A stretch of 64,000 nucleotides of DNA from Hydrogenophaga sp. (GCF_019635465.1 NZ_JAHBZK010000002.1:62001-126000); one strand, 5' to 3'; counted from the first letter of the stretch, positions 9,489 to 17,934 are shown. Notes: generated from the letters alone by a model not told the origin. A program made the numbers and translations.

Positions 9489-9764
9489 ATGACAGCTGAA
9501 AACACTTCCGCCGCTAAGGACTCGGACCGTAAGCAGGTCTACAAAATTACGATCGACAAGGTGCATTTTGATGTGCTCCAACCCTTGATCTCCGGCGCCG
9601 CCTTGCTGCAGCTTGCAGGAAAGGTGCCGGTAGATCAGTTTGGTGTCTATATCAAGCGCAAGGGCGCCCAGCCCGAGCGAATCGGCTTGGACGAGGACGT
9701 TGACCTACGCGAGCCGGGCGTAGAGCACTTCGTCACTTTGCCCCTAGATCAGACGGAGGGTTGA
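9489..9764 (+). CDS. Ubiquitin-like protein (multiubiquitin-type domain)
   Basis: A 91-residue single-domain protein. KQVYKITIDKVHFDVLQPLISGAAL followed by PVDQFGVYIKRKG and FVTLPLDQTEG follows the pattern of the bacterial multiubiquitin family: a beta-grasp domain with a short lysine-containing loop. It ends in Gly (TEG), so the C-terminus is already exposed and would need no trimming before activation by the E1 encoded two genes downstream. It is the first gene of a tight operon (3 bp to E2). It should be the conjugated modifier; the target is unknown. The start at 9489 is chosen because the domain begins soon after it and AGG lies just upstream. Confidence 0.85.
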   Translation: MTAENTSAAKDSDRKQVYKITIDKVHFDVLQPLISGAALLQLAGKVPVDQFGVYIKRKGAQPERIGLDEDVDLREPGVEHFVTLPLDQTEG

Positions 9765-9767
9765 GGC

Positions 9768-10166
9768 ATGCGCAGGGAGTTCTCGCTGCCGGCGGAGGAT
9801 ATGGAGTGGCTCGACGGCTGCGGCTACGCCTATGACCTAGCCGAAGAGGCCAACGTTCTGCGTGTAGTCCTACACAACTTTCCAGTGCCCGCCGGCTACA
9901 ACGTCTCGACCGTTGATGTCAATGTGCGGATCGAGCCGGGCTACCCCGACGCCCAGATCGACATGGCCTACTTCTTACCGGCACTGACACTTCAAAGCGG
10001 GCGCGCGATCCGCGCGACCAGTTCGGACAGCTTCGCCGGCCAGGAGTGGCAGCGCTGGAGTCGGCACCGCACGCCTTCGAACCCTTGGCGTCCCGGCATC
10101 GACGGCTTGGGCACCCATTTCGCGCTTGTCCAGGAATGGCTGGCGCAGGAGCTCAAGAAGGTCTGA
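9768..10166 (+). CDS. E2-like conjugating enzyme (prokaryotic E2 family E)
   Basis: A 132-residue protein with the signature of prokaryotic E2 family E: EPGYPDAQIDMAYFLPAL, then EWQRWSRHR and NPWRPGIDGL. These enzymes are expected to accept the Ubl from the E1 and pass it to a target. The only cysteine is Cys18 (DGCGY), outside the position where canonical E2s carry theirs, so either chemistry is non-canonical or a Ser/Tyr/His-assisted step is used. Encoded 3 bp after the Ubl and 2 bp before the E1. Family assignment is confident; mechanism is inference. Confidence 0.85.
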   Translation: MRREFSLPAEDMEWLDGCGYAYDLAEEANVLRVVLHNFPVPAGYNVSTVDVNVRIEPGYPDAQIDMAYFLPALTLQSGRAIRATSSDSFAGQEWQRWSRHRTPSNPWRPGIDGLGTHFALVQEWLAQELKKV

Positions 10167-10168
10167 AC

Positions 10169-11566
10169 ATGAACATGGGCATGTCGTTGACGTTGGCGCA
10201 GTTCCAATTCGAGGAGTTGGCCTCTCACCTTTTTCCGCCAGACGGCTGTGAAGCCGTCGCTATCGTGTTGTGTGGGCGCGCAGAGTCTGCCTACGGTCAT
10301 AGGCTGGTAGCGCGCAAGGTCGTGCTTGTGCCCTACAGCCAATGTAGCGTCCGCAGACCCGACCGTGTGACGTGGTCCACAGCAATTCTGCTGCCGCTGC
10401 TGGCAGAAGCGAACAAGCACAACATGTCGCTCGTGAAGATCCACGGACACCGGGGTTTTGATCAATTCTCTGCGATCGATGATGAGTCCGATCGCGAATT
10501 GTTCTCCAGCATCTATGGCTGGATGGATCAGGACCAGCCCCATGGCAGTGTGGTGATGATGGACGATGGCCGCTGTTTCGGCCGTGTCGTGGCGCCCGAT
10601 GGCAGCTTCGAGGCACTGGCGAGAGTGACTGTCGTAGGAGACGATATCCGAGTGTTCGATGCGCCACGTGCAAATCAGGGCGTTCCGGAGCAAGGTCACA
10701 GGATAGCGCAGACCTTCGGTAAGGGCACCTACGAAAAGTTAGCTCACTTGCGCGTCGGCGTTGTGGGGTGCTCGGGAACGGGAAGCCCGGTTATCGAGCA
10801 ACTAGCACGCAACTGCGTTGGTTCGCTGGTTTTGGTCGACCCTGACGTCGTCGAGCGCAAAAACCTTAACCGGATCCTGAATTCAACGATGGCCGACGTC
10901 GCCGCTCGGCTGCCCAAAGTCGAACTCGCCCGGCGAACTATCTCTCAGCTGGATATGGGCACAGAGGTGCTGGCATTCCAGAGCACCCTATTCAACCGCG
11001 AGGCGGCGCGAGCGCTGGCGAGTTGCGACGTCCTCTTCGGCTGTATGGACTCAGTAGACGGCCGGTTTGCGCTGAACAAGCTAGCCTCGTTTTACGCCAT
11101 TCCCTACTTCGACCTGGGGGTGCGCATCGACGCCGACGGGGCCGGTGGTGTCGACCAAGTGTGCGGTACGGTTCACTACATCCAGCCTGGCGGATCGAGC
11201 CTGCTGAGCCGCCACCTATTCACCATGGAGCAGGTCCGCGTCGCTGGGCTGTATCGAACGGATCCCGGCGAATACAGCAAGCTCCTGGGCGAGGGCTATA
11301 TCAAGGGCGTCAATGAAGATCAGCCAGCTGTTATTCAGTTGAACATGCTGATTGCGAGCCTGGCGATCAACGAGTTCCTGGCGCGACTGCACCCTTACCG
11401 TATTGAAGCCAACGGAGACACTGCGGTTTTTCGAGTCAGTCTGTCGCATGGCATATTCGCGGGCGAGCCGGACGGCCTACCTTGTCCGGTTTTCAAGCGC
11501 CACGTGGGCAAAGGAGACGTCGAACCCATGCTCGACATGCCCGAACTTAGCGTCGGAGAGAGATGA
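10169..11566 (+). CDS. JAB peptidase - E1 (ThiF) fusion
   Basis: A 465-residue fusion. Residues 1-150 form a JAB/MPN metalloprotease-like domain: HGHRGFDQFSAIDDESD near residue 92 gives His-x-His...Ser..Asp, one residue shorter than the usual JAMM spacing. Such domains remove Ubl modifiers. Residues 190-430 are an E1/ThiF adenylation domain: GVVGCSGTGSP (nucleotide loop), VDPDVVERKNLNR, and CMDSVDGR. It would adenylate the C-terminal Gly of the Ubl. The segment where related E1s often carry Cys reads PGGSSLLSR, with Ser in those positions. It overlaps the next gene by 4 bp. Activation and removal in one chain imply a reversible system. Confidence 0.88.
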   Translation: MNMGMSLTLAQFQFEELASHLFPPDGCEAVAIVLCGRAESAYGHRLVARKVVLVPYSQCSVRRPDRVTWSTAILLPLLAEANKHNMSLVKIHGHRGFDQFSAIDDESDRELFSSIYGWMDQDQPHGSVVMMDDGRCFGRVVAPDGSFEALARVTVVGDDIRVFDAPRANQGVPEQGHRIAQTFGKGTYEKLAHLRVGVVGCSGTGSPVIEQLARNCVGSLVLVDPDVVERKNLNRILNSTMADVAARLPKVELARRTISQLDMGTEVLAFQSTLFNREAARALASCDVLFGCMDSVDGRFALNKLASFYAIPYFDLGVRIDADGAGGVDQVCGTVHYIQPGGSSLLSRHLFTMEQVRVAGLYRTDPGEYSKLLGEGYIKGVNEDQPAVIQLNMLIASLAINEFLARLHPYRIEANGDTAVFRVSLSHGIFAGEPDGLPCPVFKRHVGKGDVEPMLDMPELSVGER

Positions 11567-11910
11567 TGATTTGGGGTCGTCTCGCGCGTGCCTTCAGGCT
11601 GGTACTTGACCCGCGCCTGAAGTACGTTTACGAGTGGGCTGAGGATCCGCCGCCTGTGACCCGTCCCGGCTTCGTCTACTTGATCGGGGACCAACCGAAA
11701 CCTTGGTCCGCGCAGTTCATCTGTCCTTGTGGATGCGGTGACGTCATCACGCTTAGTTTGATCGAGAACGATAACCCGAGATGGCGGCACGCCATCCACC
11801 CGCTGGGTTCGATTTCTTTGTGGCCGTCTGTTTGGCGGACAAAGGGCTGTCGCAGTCACTTCTACATCAGAAACGGAAAGGTGCTATGGGCCTATCCAGA
11901 TGACTCGTAG
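11563..11910 (+). CDS. DUF6527 protein of Ubl-conjugation operons
   Basis: A 115-residue protein that overlaps the E1 stop codon (ATGA). It contains CPCGCGD, then SISLWPSVWR and GCRSHFYIR, a pattern of conserved Cys and His matching DUF6527 proteins, which I know as frequent last genes of E1/E2/multiubiquitin operons. The Cys/His set could bind zinc or form an active site; which one is not decidable from sequence alone. Co-translation with the E1 supports a direct role in the pathway, such as release, targeting or structural scaffolding. Confidence 0.75.
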   Translation: MMIWGRLARAFRLVLDPRLKYVYEWAEDPPPVTRPGFVYLIGDQPKPWSAQFICPCGCGDVITLSLIENDNPRWRHAIHPLGSISLWPSVWRTKGCRSHFYIRNGKVLWAYPDDS

Positions 11911-12124
11911 ATCGTCGATGACAGCGCGCGTACTCACTGGACGAGTGATCGCGCAGAGCGCAGAGAGTTGCGCGCCAGAGAACGGGCGAATGTGTATATA
12001 CGAACTAGGAACATGGGGCGGATCAACACGTTGATCGCTGGTATCGCCTAGGAATAGGCGCGCTTTGGGTCAGAGACCGTCTTTCCCGTTGACATCGTCG
12101 AACGGCCGCCCCAGTCGCAACTTG

Positions 12125-12754
12125 TCATTGAATAAGACCAGCTAGCGCGCCGAACGGCGCACGCGCTTCCGGTAGACGCCAATCGCTGCTTCTGAGGCTG
12201 AACAACTCGTTTGCCCTCTTTCGAGGCGGTTTGATGGCTGAGTGAGTCGACTCGAACAGCCTCAATTGGTTAGGCGTTTCAATCGCTCCGATGCCACCCC
12301 AATCCAATACGGGCAGGCGGTGACCCGGGCGGCGGTAGATGACTGCCCATGCCCGTACCTCAATCCAAGGAATGCCCGCCGATTGGTATGCCAAGCGTTT
12401 GATGGTGGACACAGCATGTGTATGCCAGACCTCTATGGCCAAGAGGAGGCGACCTGAAATCGCGCAGTGCACCACCAGGTCGGGTATGTATCGCCGTCCG
12501 GCAGCCTTCAGTGGAGCTTCCGCCCGAACAGTCACGTGCACCCCTTTCTGTATCAAAGGAATCGCACCCCGCCACGTCACGCCACCGTGGAACCACCCGT
12601 ACAAGATGTGGCCCGTTTGAAGTTGTTCTCGAAGCAGGTTGATCGCCATCCGGTGAATGCTGACGAGGCCCCTAGACTTGGTTTGCCGCCGCTTTCCCGA
12701 GCGCTTGCGCGCATTGCGCACCGCGCGAGACCGCGAATATTGCTTCTTGCTCAT
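12125..12754 (-). CDS. CoiA-like nuclease-fold protein
   Basis: A 209-residue protein with a very basic N-terminus (MSKKQYSRSRAVRNARKRS) and a core resembling CoiA-like / PD-(D/E)xK nucleases: IPDLVVHCAISG, then LLLAIEVWHTHAVSTIKR. This is the Asp...Glu pattern with a Thr-His following, as in competence-associated CoiA-like proteins. It probably binds and cuts DNA. The start at 12754 is chosen because basic residues begin there; 12820 would overlap the divergent gene. It is divergent from the membrane-protein gene at 12796, and the pair might form one module. Confidence 0.55.
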   Translation of the reverse strand: MSKKQYSRSRAVRNARKRSGKRRQTKSRGLVSIHRMAINLLREQLQTGHILYGWFHGGVTWRGAIPLIQKGVHVTVRAEAPLKAAGRRYIPDLVVHCAISGRLLLAIEVWHTHAVSTIKRLAYQSAGIPWIEVRAWAVIYRRPGHRLPVLDWGGIGAIETPNQLRLFESTHSAIKPPRKRANELFSLRSSDWRLPEARAPFGALAGLIQ

Positions 12755-12795
12755 GTCACACCTCAGTTGGTTCGGGTGCGGGTAAGCTGCCAGTG

Positions 12796-13794
12796 ATGAA
12801 GTCAGATTTGCAGTCCTCAAACCTCCATGTACCGTCCGAGTCTGCGTTGACGCAGGCTGGTAAGGTGGCGCTCACATTTCTGGAAGTTACCGGTCAGACT
12901 CAGCGAAATCAAGCTGTCCAAGTATTCCGCCACATGGCCCACATCGCAGCTGAGCGGGGTCACGAACTAGCGACCATCGAGTTCGAAACGGTGGCGTTGA
13001 AAGAAATCGTGGCGGCCAATGCTGTCAAAGGGGCGAGTGCGTGGATGAGCCCGTTGTGGAAACAGTTGGAGGGTCTCGAGGAGAGCTGGGGCCCAGGTCT
13101 GAGATCGACCGCGATTCAAATGGGCTACAGGTTTACGCCCAAACTCAGGAAACTCCATGGCTCACCCGCCAAGTACCAGCTGACCGCGGAGCCCGTGGAG
13201 ATGGATCCTGGCGACATGCATCCGACACCCACCCCGGACGGAGGGATCAGGTACACGCCCGCGGCCGTGGCGGCTCCAGGGGCAGTGATATCGGCTGGAT
13301 TGCGTGGCGGAGTTGTGCGCCACACCCTTCCACTAGTCGCTTCCACAAGCGCTTTTGTTGCTATCGCAATCCTTCTGCTTTCGTTCAGCGCGTGGTGGAT
13401 GGTGGTCACGGGGCTTCGCTCAAACAGTCCTCTATCTACCGCGCACGTTTCCTACGCGGTCATGTGGAGCTTCGCCTCATGGACTATGTGGGGTCTATTT
13501 AAATTTCTGAGTCAGCTTGCCGACCTCGGGATTGTCATGGCTCCGGACTTCCTGGTTCCCCTCAAAGAAGACCACGTTACCTTGGAGCTGCGACCCAGAG
13601 AAGGAAACAAGAAGGGAGCGTTCGCATTCGTGCGATACACCGCCACCTGTCCCCAATGCAAAGGGCGTGTCTTGCTACACGACGGAGGCGAAGAGTTTAA
13701 ATGCCGAATCGTAGGTCGCTGCGGCAACTCCCCGAGGGAGCACGTGTTCTCGTTTGATCAAAAGTTGCATGTTGGCCGTCCAATGCGCGGCTAG
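12796..13794 (+). CDS. Membrane protein with a C-terminal Cys motif
   Basis: A 332-residue protein. Residues 1-120 look helical and soluble. Two hydrophobic spans follow near residues 180-205 (LPLVASTSAFVAIAILLLSF) and 215-240, then a C-terminal domain of about 90 residues with CPQCKGRVLL and CRIVGRCG, a possible zinc ribbon. I recognise no family. The soluble-TM-TM-ribbon layout resembles effectors of some defence modules, and the divergent nuclease-like gene 40 bp away supports a paired function, but this is inference. ATG at 12796 is preferred over the adjacent GTG at 12793. Confidence 0.65.
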   Translation: MKSDLQSSNLHVPSESALTQAGKVALTFLEVTGQTQRNQAVQVFRHMAHIAAERGHELATIEFETVALKEIVAANAVKGASAWMSPLWKQLEGLEESWGPGLRSTAIQMGYRFTPKLRKLHGSPAKYQLTAEPVEMDPGDMHPTPTPDGGIRYTPAAVAAPGAVISAGLRGGVVRHTLPLVASTSAFVAIAILLLSFSAWWMVVTGLRSNSPLSTAHVSYAVMWSFASWTMWGLFKFLSQLADLGIVMAPDFLVPLKEDHVTLELRPREGNKKGAFAFVRYTATCPQCKGRVLLHDGGEEFKCRIVGRCGNSPREHVFSFDQKLHVGRPMRG

Positions 13795-13981
13795 GCTCAG
13801 AGGCTGTTCAAGACTGGGTGCTGCCGACCGGCACATTTCAATCGATAGCTTGCTTGAGGCAAACGCTGAGATCCTCTGGCGCTGAAAAGTAATGCTGGTC
13901 TTTTGTTGGTACACCGATTCGAGTGGTCGAACGGCTGTTCTGAGAACATGAGATTGCGCAGGAACAGAGAGGGAGCACATC

Positions 13982-14590
13982 ATGGTTAAGCGCAGCAACA
14001 CCGCGTCATGGGTCGATGAACGCTACGCCAAGCAGTTGGCGCGGCAGGCAGTCGATACGCTTGATGCAGACCGCGGTAACAACACCGCAATGATGACGCT
14101 TTCGACAATGCGGAAGTCGTCGCTATTCCTGCGCGAAGAGCGGGTGCGCGTAGGCCCTGGATTCAAAGTGGGCACGCGCGTCTGGTGCCTGGACACTCCA
14201 GTCTCGCAAGCGAGAATCGACAGGCTTGCGCCCGGTCGCAGGACTCTTGAAGGGATCAAGGTGTTTGCCATCGACTACGACGACAAAGGGCGCGTTCGAT
14301 TGGGCAACCTCAAATCACGCCCGCCTCTGGCGAATATCAGTCAACACGCACTAGGGCGTCTTTTCGAACGGCTACGCACCAACGCGCTCGATGATGTGGT
14401 GCGCGAAGCATTGATCCCAGTCTCGTTACTAGCCCAACCGATGCTCGACGCGGTCGGAGAAGAAGTGGAGATCGCACTTCTGGGGCTTGGTCGCATGCCG
14501 GCGGTGGTGCAAGGAGCGTGCGACGTCGTCGGTGCGCCCATCGGCGCTTTCTGGCAGGTCAAGACTTTCATTGCATTGCCGTTGACATAG
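13982..14590 (+). CDS. Conserved-looking protein of unknown function
   Basis: A 202-residue protein with a clear GGGAG ribosome site. The sequence is soluble and basic at the N-terminus (MVKRSNTASWVDERYAKQLA), with VGTRVWCLDTPVSQARIDRLAPG and a helical second half. No motif or family is recognised. It stands alone, 187 bp after the membrane-protein gene and 171 bp before the end of the convergent TIR gene. Codon use looks like that of the neighbours, so it is probably expressed. Confidence 0.55.
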   Translation: MVKRSNTASWVDERYAKQLARQAVDTLDADRGNNTAMMTLSTMRKSSLFLREERVRVGPGFKVGTRVWCLDTPVSQARIDRLAPGRRTLEGIKVFAIDYDDKGRVRLGNLKSRPPLANISQHALGRLFERLRTNALDDVVREALIPVSLLAQPMLDAVGEEVEIALLGLGRMPAVVQGACDVVGAPIGAFWQVKTFIALPLT

Positions 14591-14761
14591 CCTCGCTGCG
14601 AACAACGGCCAGAAGTTAGGCGTGTCCGTCGCATTACCCCAGATGAGTGACGAACGAACGAGTCAGACAGGTTGCTGTCGACCAAGTAGTCCGTTCCAAA
14701 TTGCCGCGGGTGTCCCGAGAGACAGTCATTCGTGCGCCCATGCGCGGGTCGCCCAATCTAG

Positions 14762-16051
14762 TTAGGCGTGTGCAGCAGGACCGTCAACGTCTGAGTGAAC
14801 AAACGCGACGGCGTTTGCCCTCTTGGCGAGCAAGTGCGGACCGTCGAACTTCAACAGTGGTCCAAGCTCATCGAAAGAAAATTCAGCGCTCCATGAGCCT
14901 GCGGCATAGCCACCCAGTGTGTAGGGGGGAAAGTACACGCTGATGCCGGTCGCGCTGAGTGAGAAGTGGAGGTAGGTCGACCATTCGGGAGGGAACGATC
15001 GTGCAATCTCCTCGCGATCGTCAGCGCTTGGCGGGGTTTCGAACCGCGCTTCCCACTCCTTCTCAATCTTCTGAATACAGAGCTCTGTTAAGTGCTGACA
15101 GGCCGAATATGGATCAGAGAAGAAGTCCTCCAACCGCAACTTCACTAGACCATCGTCCTTTGCAACGAAGTTGTGCGTGGTCGCGCCCTGAAATCCATGC
15201 GCGGCGCCAGCGAAGTATCCGAACTCGTAACGGATCATGCTGATGATCGACTCGCCAACAAGCACCGGCTCTAAAGAGAAGCTGAAGGAGCTTGCAGCGA
15301 ATTCACTATCGGTACCGACCCAATGCTTGAACCGCTCTGGATCCTGCTCCAACTTCGTTCGCCGTGCTTCAAGGAGGCAATCGAAGCGCATTGCGGTCAC
15401 GTACTCGTTCAACTCAAGAGCGATATTCGAAAGTGTGGATGACTCAAAGTGCGGGAAACGAAGCTCGAGCGAATAGCCGGGTAGTCCAGACCACTCAAGA
15501 ACTTCTTTGCGTGGGTAGACCAAAAATGGTCCCAAGGGCAAACCGTCATTGACGGCAATCTCGCGTTGCTGCGCTGCCAACGAGAGTGACTCGACCACCT
15601 TGTGCCATTCGTTTGGAAGTCTGATGTACTGAAGCACTTGAGAAATTTGGTGCGGGACTTCGCACTCCTCAAGCATCAATGGAATCACACCGATGTCGCC
15701 GGGTAGAAGTGACTTCAACCGCTCCAGTGCATCGTGGATCTCCCGCTGAACGTAGCCGCGTTTGCGAACGCTTCGTGGCGTCATGAAGATGAGAACTACA
15801 TCAGACGAATAAAAGGCGCGCTGAATTTCTTCATCCCAGCGCTGGCCTGGCAGCAGCTTCCTGTCGATCCAGGGCTCATGCCCAAGCGCCCTGAGTTTTT
15901 CAAAGTAAGGCAGGACAAGCGCCCTGTCCTCCGATGCGTGGTTCAGAAATACCTTGAGCACGTTCGCTTTCTTGGCGGATGCTTGACCGCTGTGGTGTGG
16001 TGTAGTGAATGGGTCGCCGGGGACATTAGGACCTCCCTCCACATTGAGCAT
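14762..16051 (-). CDS. TIR domain - DUF3298-like protein
   Basis: A 429-residue protein. The N-terminal TIR domain shows VFLNHASEDRALVLPYFEKL, then GHEPWIDRKLLPGQRWDEEI and VVLIFMTPRSVRKRGYVQRE, including the Glu expected at the NAD-binding site. The C-terminal half (residues 190-420) contains FGYFAGAAHGFQGATTHNF and later TLGGYAAGSWSAEFSFDEL, the RsiV/DUF3298-like pattern. Bacterial TIR domains often cleave NAD+ in antiphage systems; DUF3298-like domains bind wall or periplasmic ligands in other proteins, and here may sense a trigger. No signal peptide. The start is uncertain: ATG 16051 has GGGGGGAA upstream, and GTG 16075 is an alternative. Confidence 0.75.
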   Translation of the reverse strand: MLNVEGGPNVPGDPFTTPHHSGQASAKKANVLKVFLNHASEDRALVLPYFEKLRALGHEPWIDRKLLPGQRWDEEIQRAFYSSDVVLIFMTPRSVRKRGYVQREIHDALERLKSLLPGDIGVIPLMLEECEVPHQISQVLQYIRLPNEWHKVVESLSLAAQQREIAVNDGLPLGPFLVYPRKEVLEWSGLPGYSLELRFPHFESSTLSNIALELNEYVTAMRFDCLLEARRTKLEQDPERFKHWVGTDSEFAASSFSFSLEPVLVGESIISMIRYEFGYFAGAAHGFQGATTHNFVAKDDGLVKLRLEDFFSDPYSACQHLTELCIQKIEKEWEARFETPPSADDREEIARSFPPEWSTYLHFSLSATGISVYFPPYTLGGYAAGSWSAEFSFDELGPLLKFDGPHLLAKRANAVAFVHSDVDGPAAHA

Positions 16052-16357
16052 CCGGTTCCCCCCGGTTGATTCCACCGTGGGCGGCGATCCTCTGTTCGCG
16101 AAGTATGACCGGCGGCAACCGCTGCGAAAGGGAAGCCTGGTCAGACGAGGCCGCCCCGAAAACTGACGTCGAACATTCGCCCATGGCGTGTGAGTGAACG
16201 TGCACGCCGGTCACCAGTCCGACGACGTCGGACCTAGCCCGTATGCAACGCGGACTGCATGGAGTCACTGGAATGTGCCCTTCCGCGTATCGAACGTTGC
16301 GCTGCGCACTACTGCCTACGCCCTCCGAGCCATCAGACGCCTTCAGGCGACTATGAG

Positions 16358-17434
16358 CTAGTAGACCACGGGACCGAAATGCCCCACGTAGCCGATCTGG
16401 GTGAGGACTAATCGATTGATGCAATGCACACTCACCGACCGTTTCTCGATTGGGCGCCCGAAGAGTGCGAAGTTCGGAATCGTGAAGGTGCGGCCGTACT
16501 CCTCAGCCTGAGGATGAAATCGACGCAGCGAAAGCCCGTAGGCAGTTTCGAAGGGACGCCCGCCCGTGCGGATCAAGCTGAAAAACGAGGGATAGATTAC
16601 TCCATCGAAGCCTGCATCCCTCGCTGACAACGCAATCGCGCGGGAGATCTCGTAGGAGTGAGAGCGTGCAAGGAACAGCATGTGAATCGCCATGTCCAAG
16701 CTTTCGAACTCCGTCACATCCTCCTTGAGAACGTGCGTCAGATCCAACAACCTCATATCCCGCTGCGGCTTCAGCGTCGCGACGAAGATCTCATCCTCGG
16801 CGGTTGCTCGGCACTCGTGAATGCAGATATCGATGTCCTGCGAGCCGTACAGAACGGGGAAGCTGACTGAGTCAAGCCGCCCTTTGCCTGCCAGTTCAGT
16901 TGGCGGGCTGTCGTACTCACTGGGGTCTGCAGGTTGTCGAGGTCCGACACGGAGGCGATAAAAGGCGGAGCCCTTCGCTAGCGTCTTCTCAGGATACTCT
17001 CTCAAAACGCGCGCGATGACCTGAAGACGCTTTGCCGGATCTTCAAGATCCCTTAGAGGCTCGACTTCTCCTACCATCCAGAGACGGGGCCCGTAGTGGA
17101 AGAACCCGATCTTCGCTGCGTCCTCGATCAGCTTGATGTCACCCTTCAACCATTGCGATGGGGAGATGTCGCTCCTGCCATAGTGGTACTCGTTGAACTG
17201 GATGACCGGAGCGCCGCCATATGGTCCCCGAATTGTCGTGCCACTCACAAAGAAGCGCCAAGCTAGAGCTTCAATGTGATTCTTGGTGAGCTTCCGGCCA
17301 TTCGGACTCTTGCAGTTTGGGCAATCGCCCTCCTTCTCAAGGCCGTGCTTATAAGCGTCGATACGGAGACCCTCATCCACAAAGCAGTCTGAGCAGAGAA
17401 GATGGGGACCGCTGTCGTTGCTAGTCGTCGTCAT
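16358..17434 (-). CDS. RES-domain protein with zinc-ribbon N-terminus
   Basis: A 358-residue protein. Residues 10-45 carry CSDCF...CPNCKS, the zinc-ribbon part of the HEPN/RES N-terminal domain. The RES domain lies in the second half: FYRLRVG, then GRLDSVSFPVLYGSQDIDICIHEC, with the Arg, Tyr, Ser and Glu typical of RES NAD+ phosphorylases or ADP-ribosyl-type toxins. It probably depletes NAD+. Start at 17434 (MTTTSNDSG) rather than 17515, whose first 27 residues look non-coding. The XRE gene 210 bp upstream is not the usual Xre/MbcA antitoxin, so no cognate antitoxin is evident. Confidence 0.7.
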   Translation of the reverse strand: MTTTSNDSGPHLLCSDCFVDEGLRIDAYKHGLEKEGDCPNCKSPNGRKLTKNHIEALAWRFFVSGTTIRGPYGGAPVIQFNEYHYGRSDISPSQWLKGDIKLIEDAAKIGFFHYGPRLWMVGEVEPLRDLEDPAKRLQVIARVLREYPEKTLAKGSAFYRLRVGPRQPADPSEYDSPPTELAGKGRLDSVSFPVLYGSQDIDICIHECRATAEDEIFVATLKPQRDMRLLDLTHVLKEDVTEFESLDMAIHMLFLARSHSYEISRAIALSARDAGFDGVIYPSFFSLIRTGGRPFETAYGLSLRRFHPQAEEYGRTFTIPNFALFGRPIEKRSVSVHCINRLVLTQIGYVGHFGPVVY

Positions 17435-17644
17435 CTCGAGAATCGGCGATGCCCGCGGCGTTGAGGTTTGAGAGGTAGCGCATTGCCCCACGCTGATTCT
17501 CAGCGCGGGCGGCAACGAAAGACTGCCTTGTACCAGTCAGCACACATACCGGTTTGCGCCGCGATTGGCTGCAATCGCTGCTCAACTGCCCCTCGAGCTG
17601 GACAAGAATCGCGAGCTACTACGCCACTTCCGGTGGGACCAGAC

Positions 17645-17863
17645 CTATCCCGACGTCTGGTCTGAGTTGACCCGTTCAAGCAGATCACTGATATCGATCT
17701 GAAAGTACTCGCAAAGTCGATCGAGTACCTCCAGTTCAATCCGCTCCGCTGTCTCGTAGTACAGCCTGGTCAGCGTTCCCCGATTGATCCCCGTGTCGCG
17801 CGCGACGTCCGCGATCTTGAGCTTGCGCTCCCCCATCAGGCGGGCGAAATGGCAGCGGATCAT
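17645..17863 (-). CDS. Small XRE-family repressor
   Basis: A 72-residue protein that is almost entirely a Cro/C1-type helix-turn-helix: LKIADVARDTGINRGTLTRLYYE, followed by LEVLDRLCEYFQIDISDLLE. Single-domain repressors of this kind often switch mobile-element genes. It is divergent from the excisionase/integrase pair, and two perfect inverted repeats lie in the interval (17883 and 17935), the likely binding sites. It may therefore autoregulate and repress the integrase operon. Confidence 0.8.
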   Translation of the reverse strand: MIRCHFARLMGERKLKIADVARDTGINRGTLTRLYYETAERIELEVLDRLCEYFQIDISDLLERVNSDQTSG

Positions 17864-17882
17864 GACCCCGTTTGTCAGAAAA

Positions 17883-17899
17883 TGATCTATAGAAGATCA
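17883..17899. promoter_or_regulatory. Operator copy 1: TGATCT-N5-AGATCA
   Basis: Perfect 6-bp inverted repeat with a 5-bp spacer, followed by an A-run. It lies 20 bp upstream of the XRE start. The same sequence recurs 52 bp further on, about five helical turns away, so two dimers could bind on one face. Confidence 0.65.
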
Positions 17900-17934
17900 A
17901 AAAGGGTTGTTGTGGGTCAAAGCATGGGATATAG

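Noticed and set aside
17645-17863. XRE gene as antitoxin of the RES protein
   Set aside because: It has only a Cro/C1 helix-turn-helix, no MbcA/DUF2384 region, a 210-bp gap, and clear operators facing the integrase genes.
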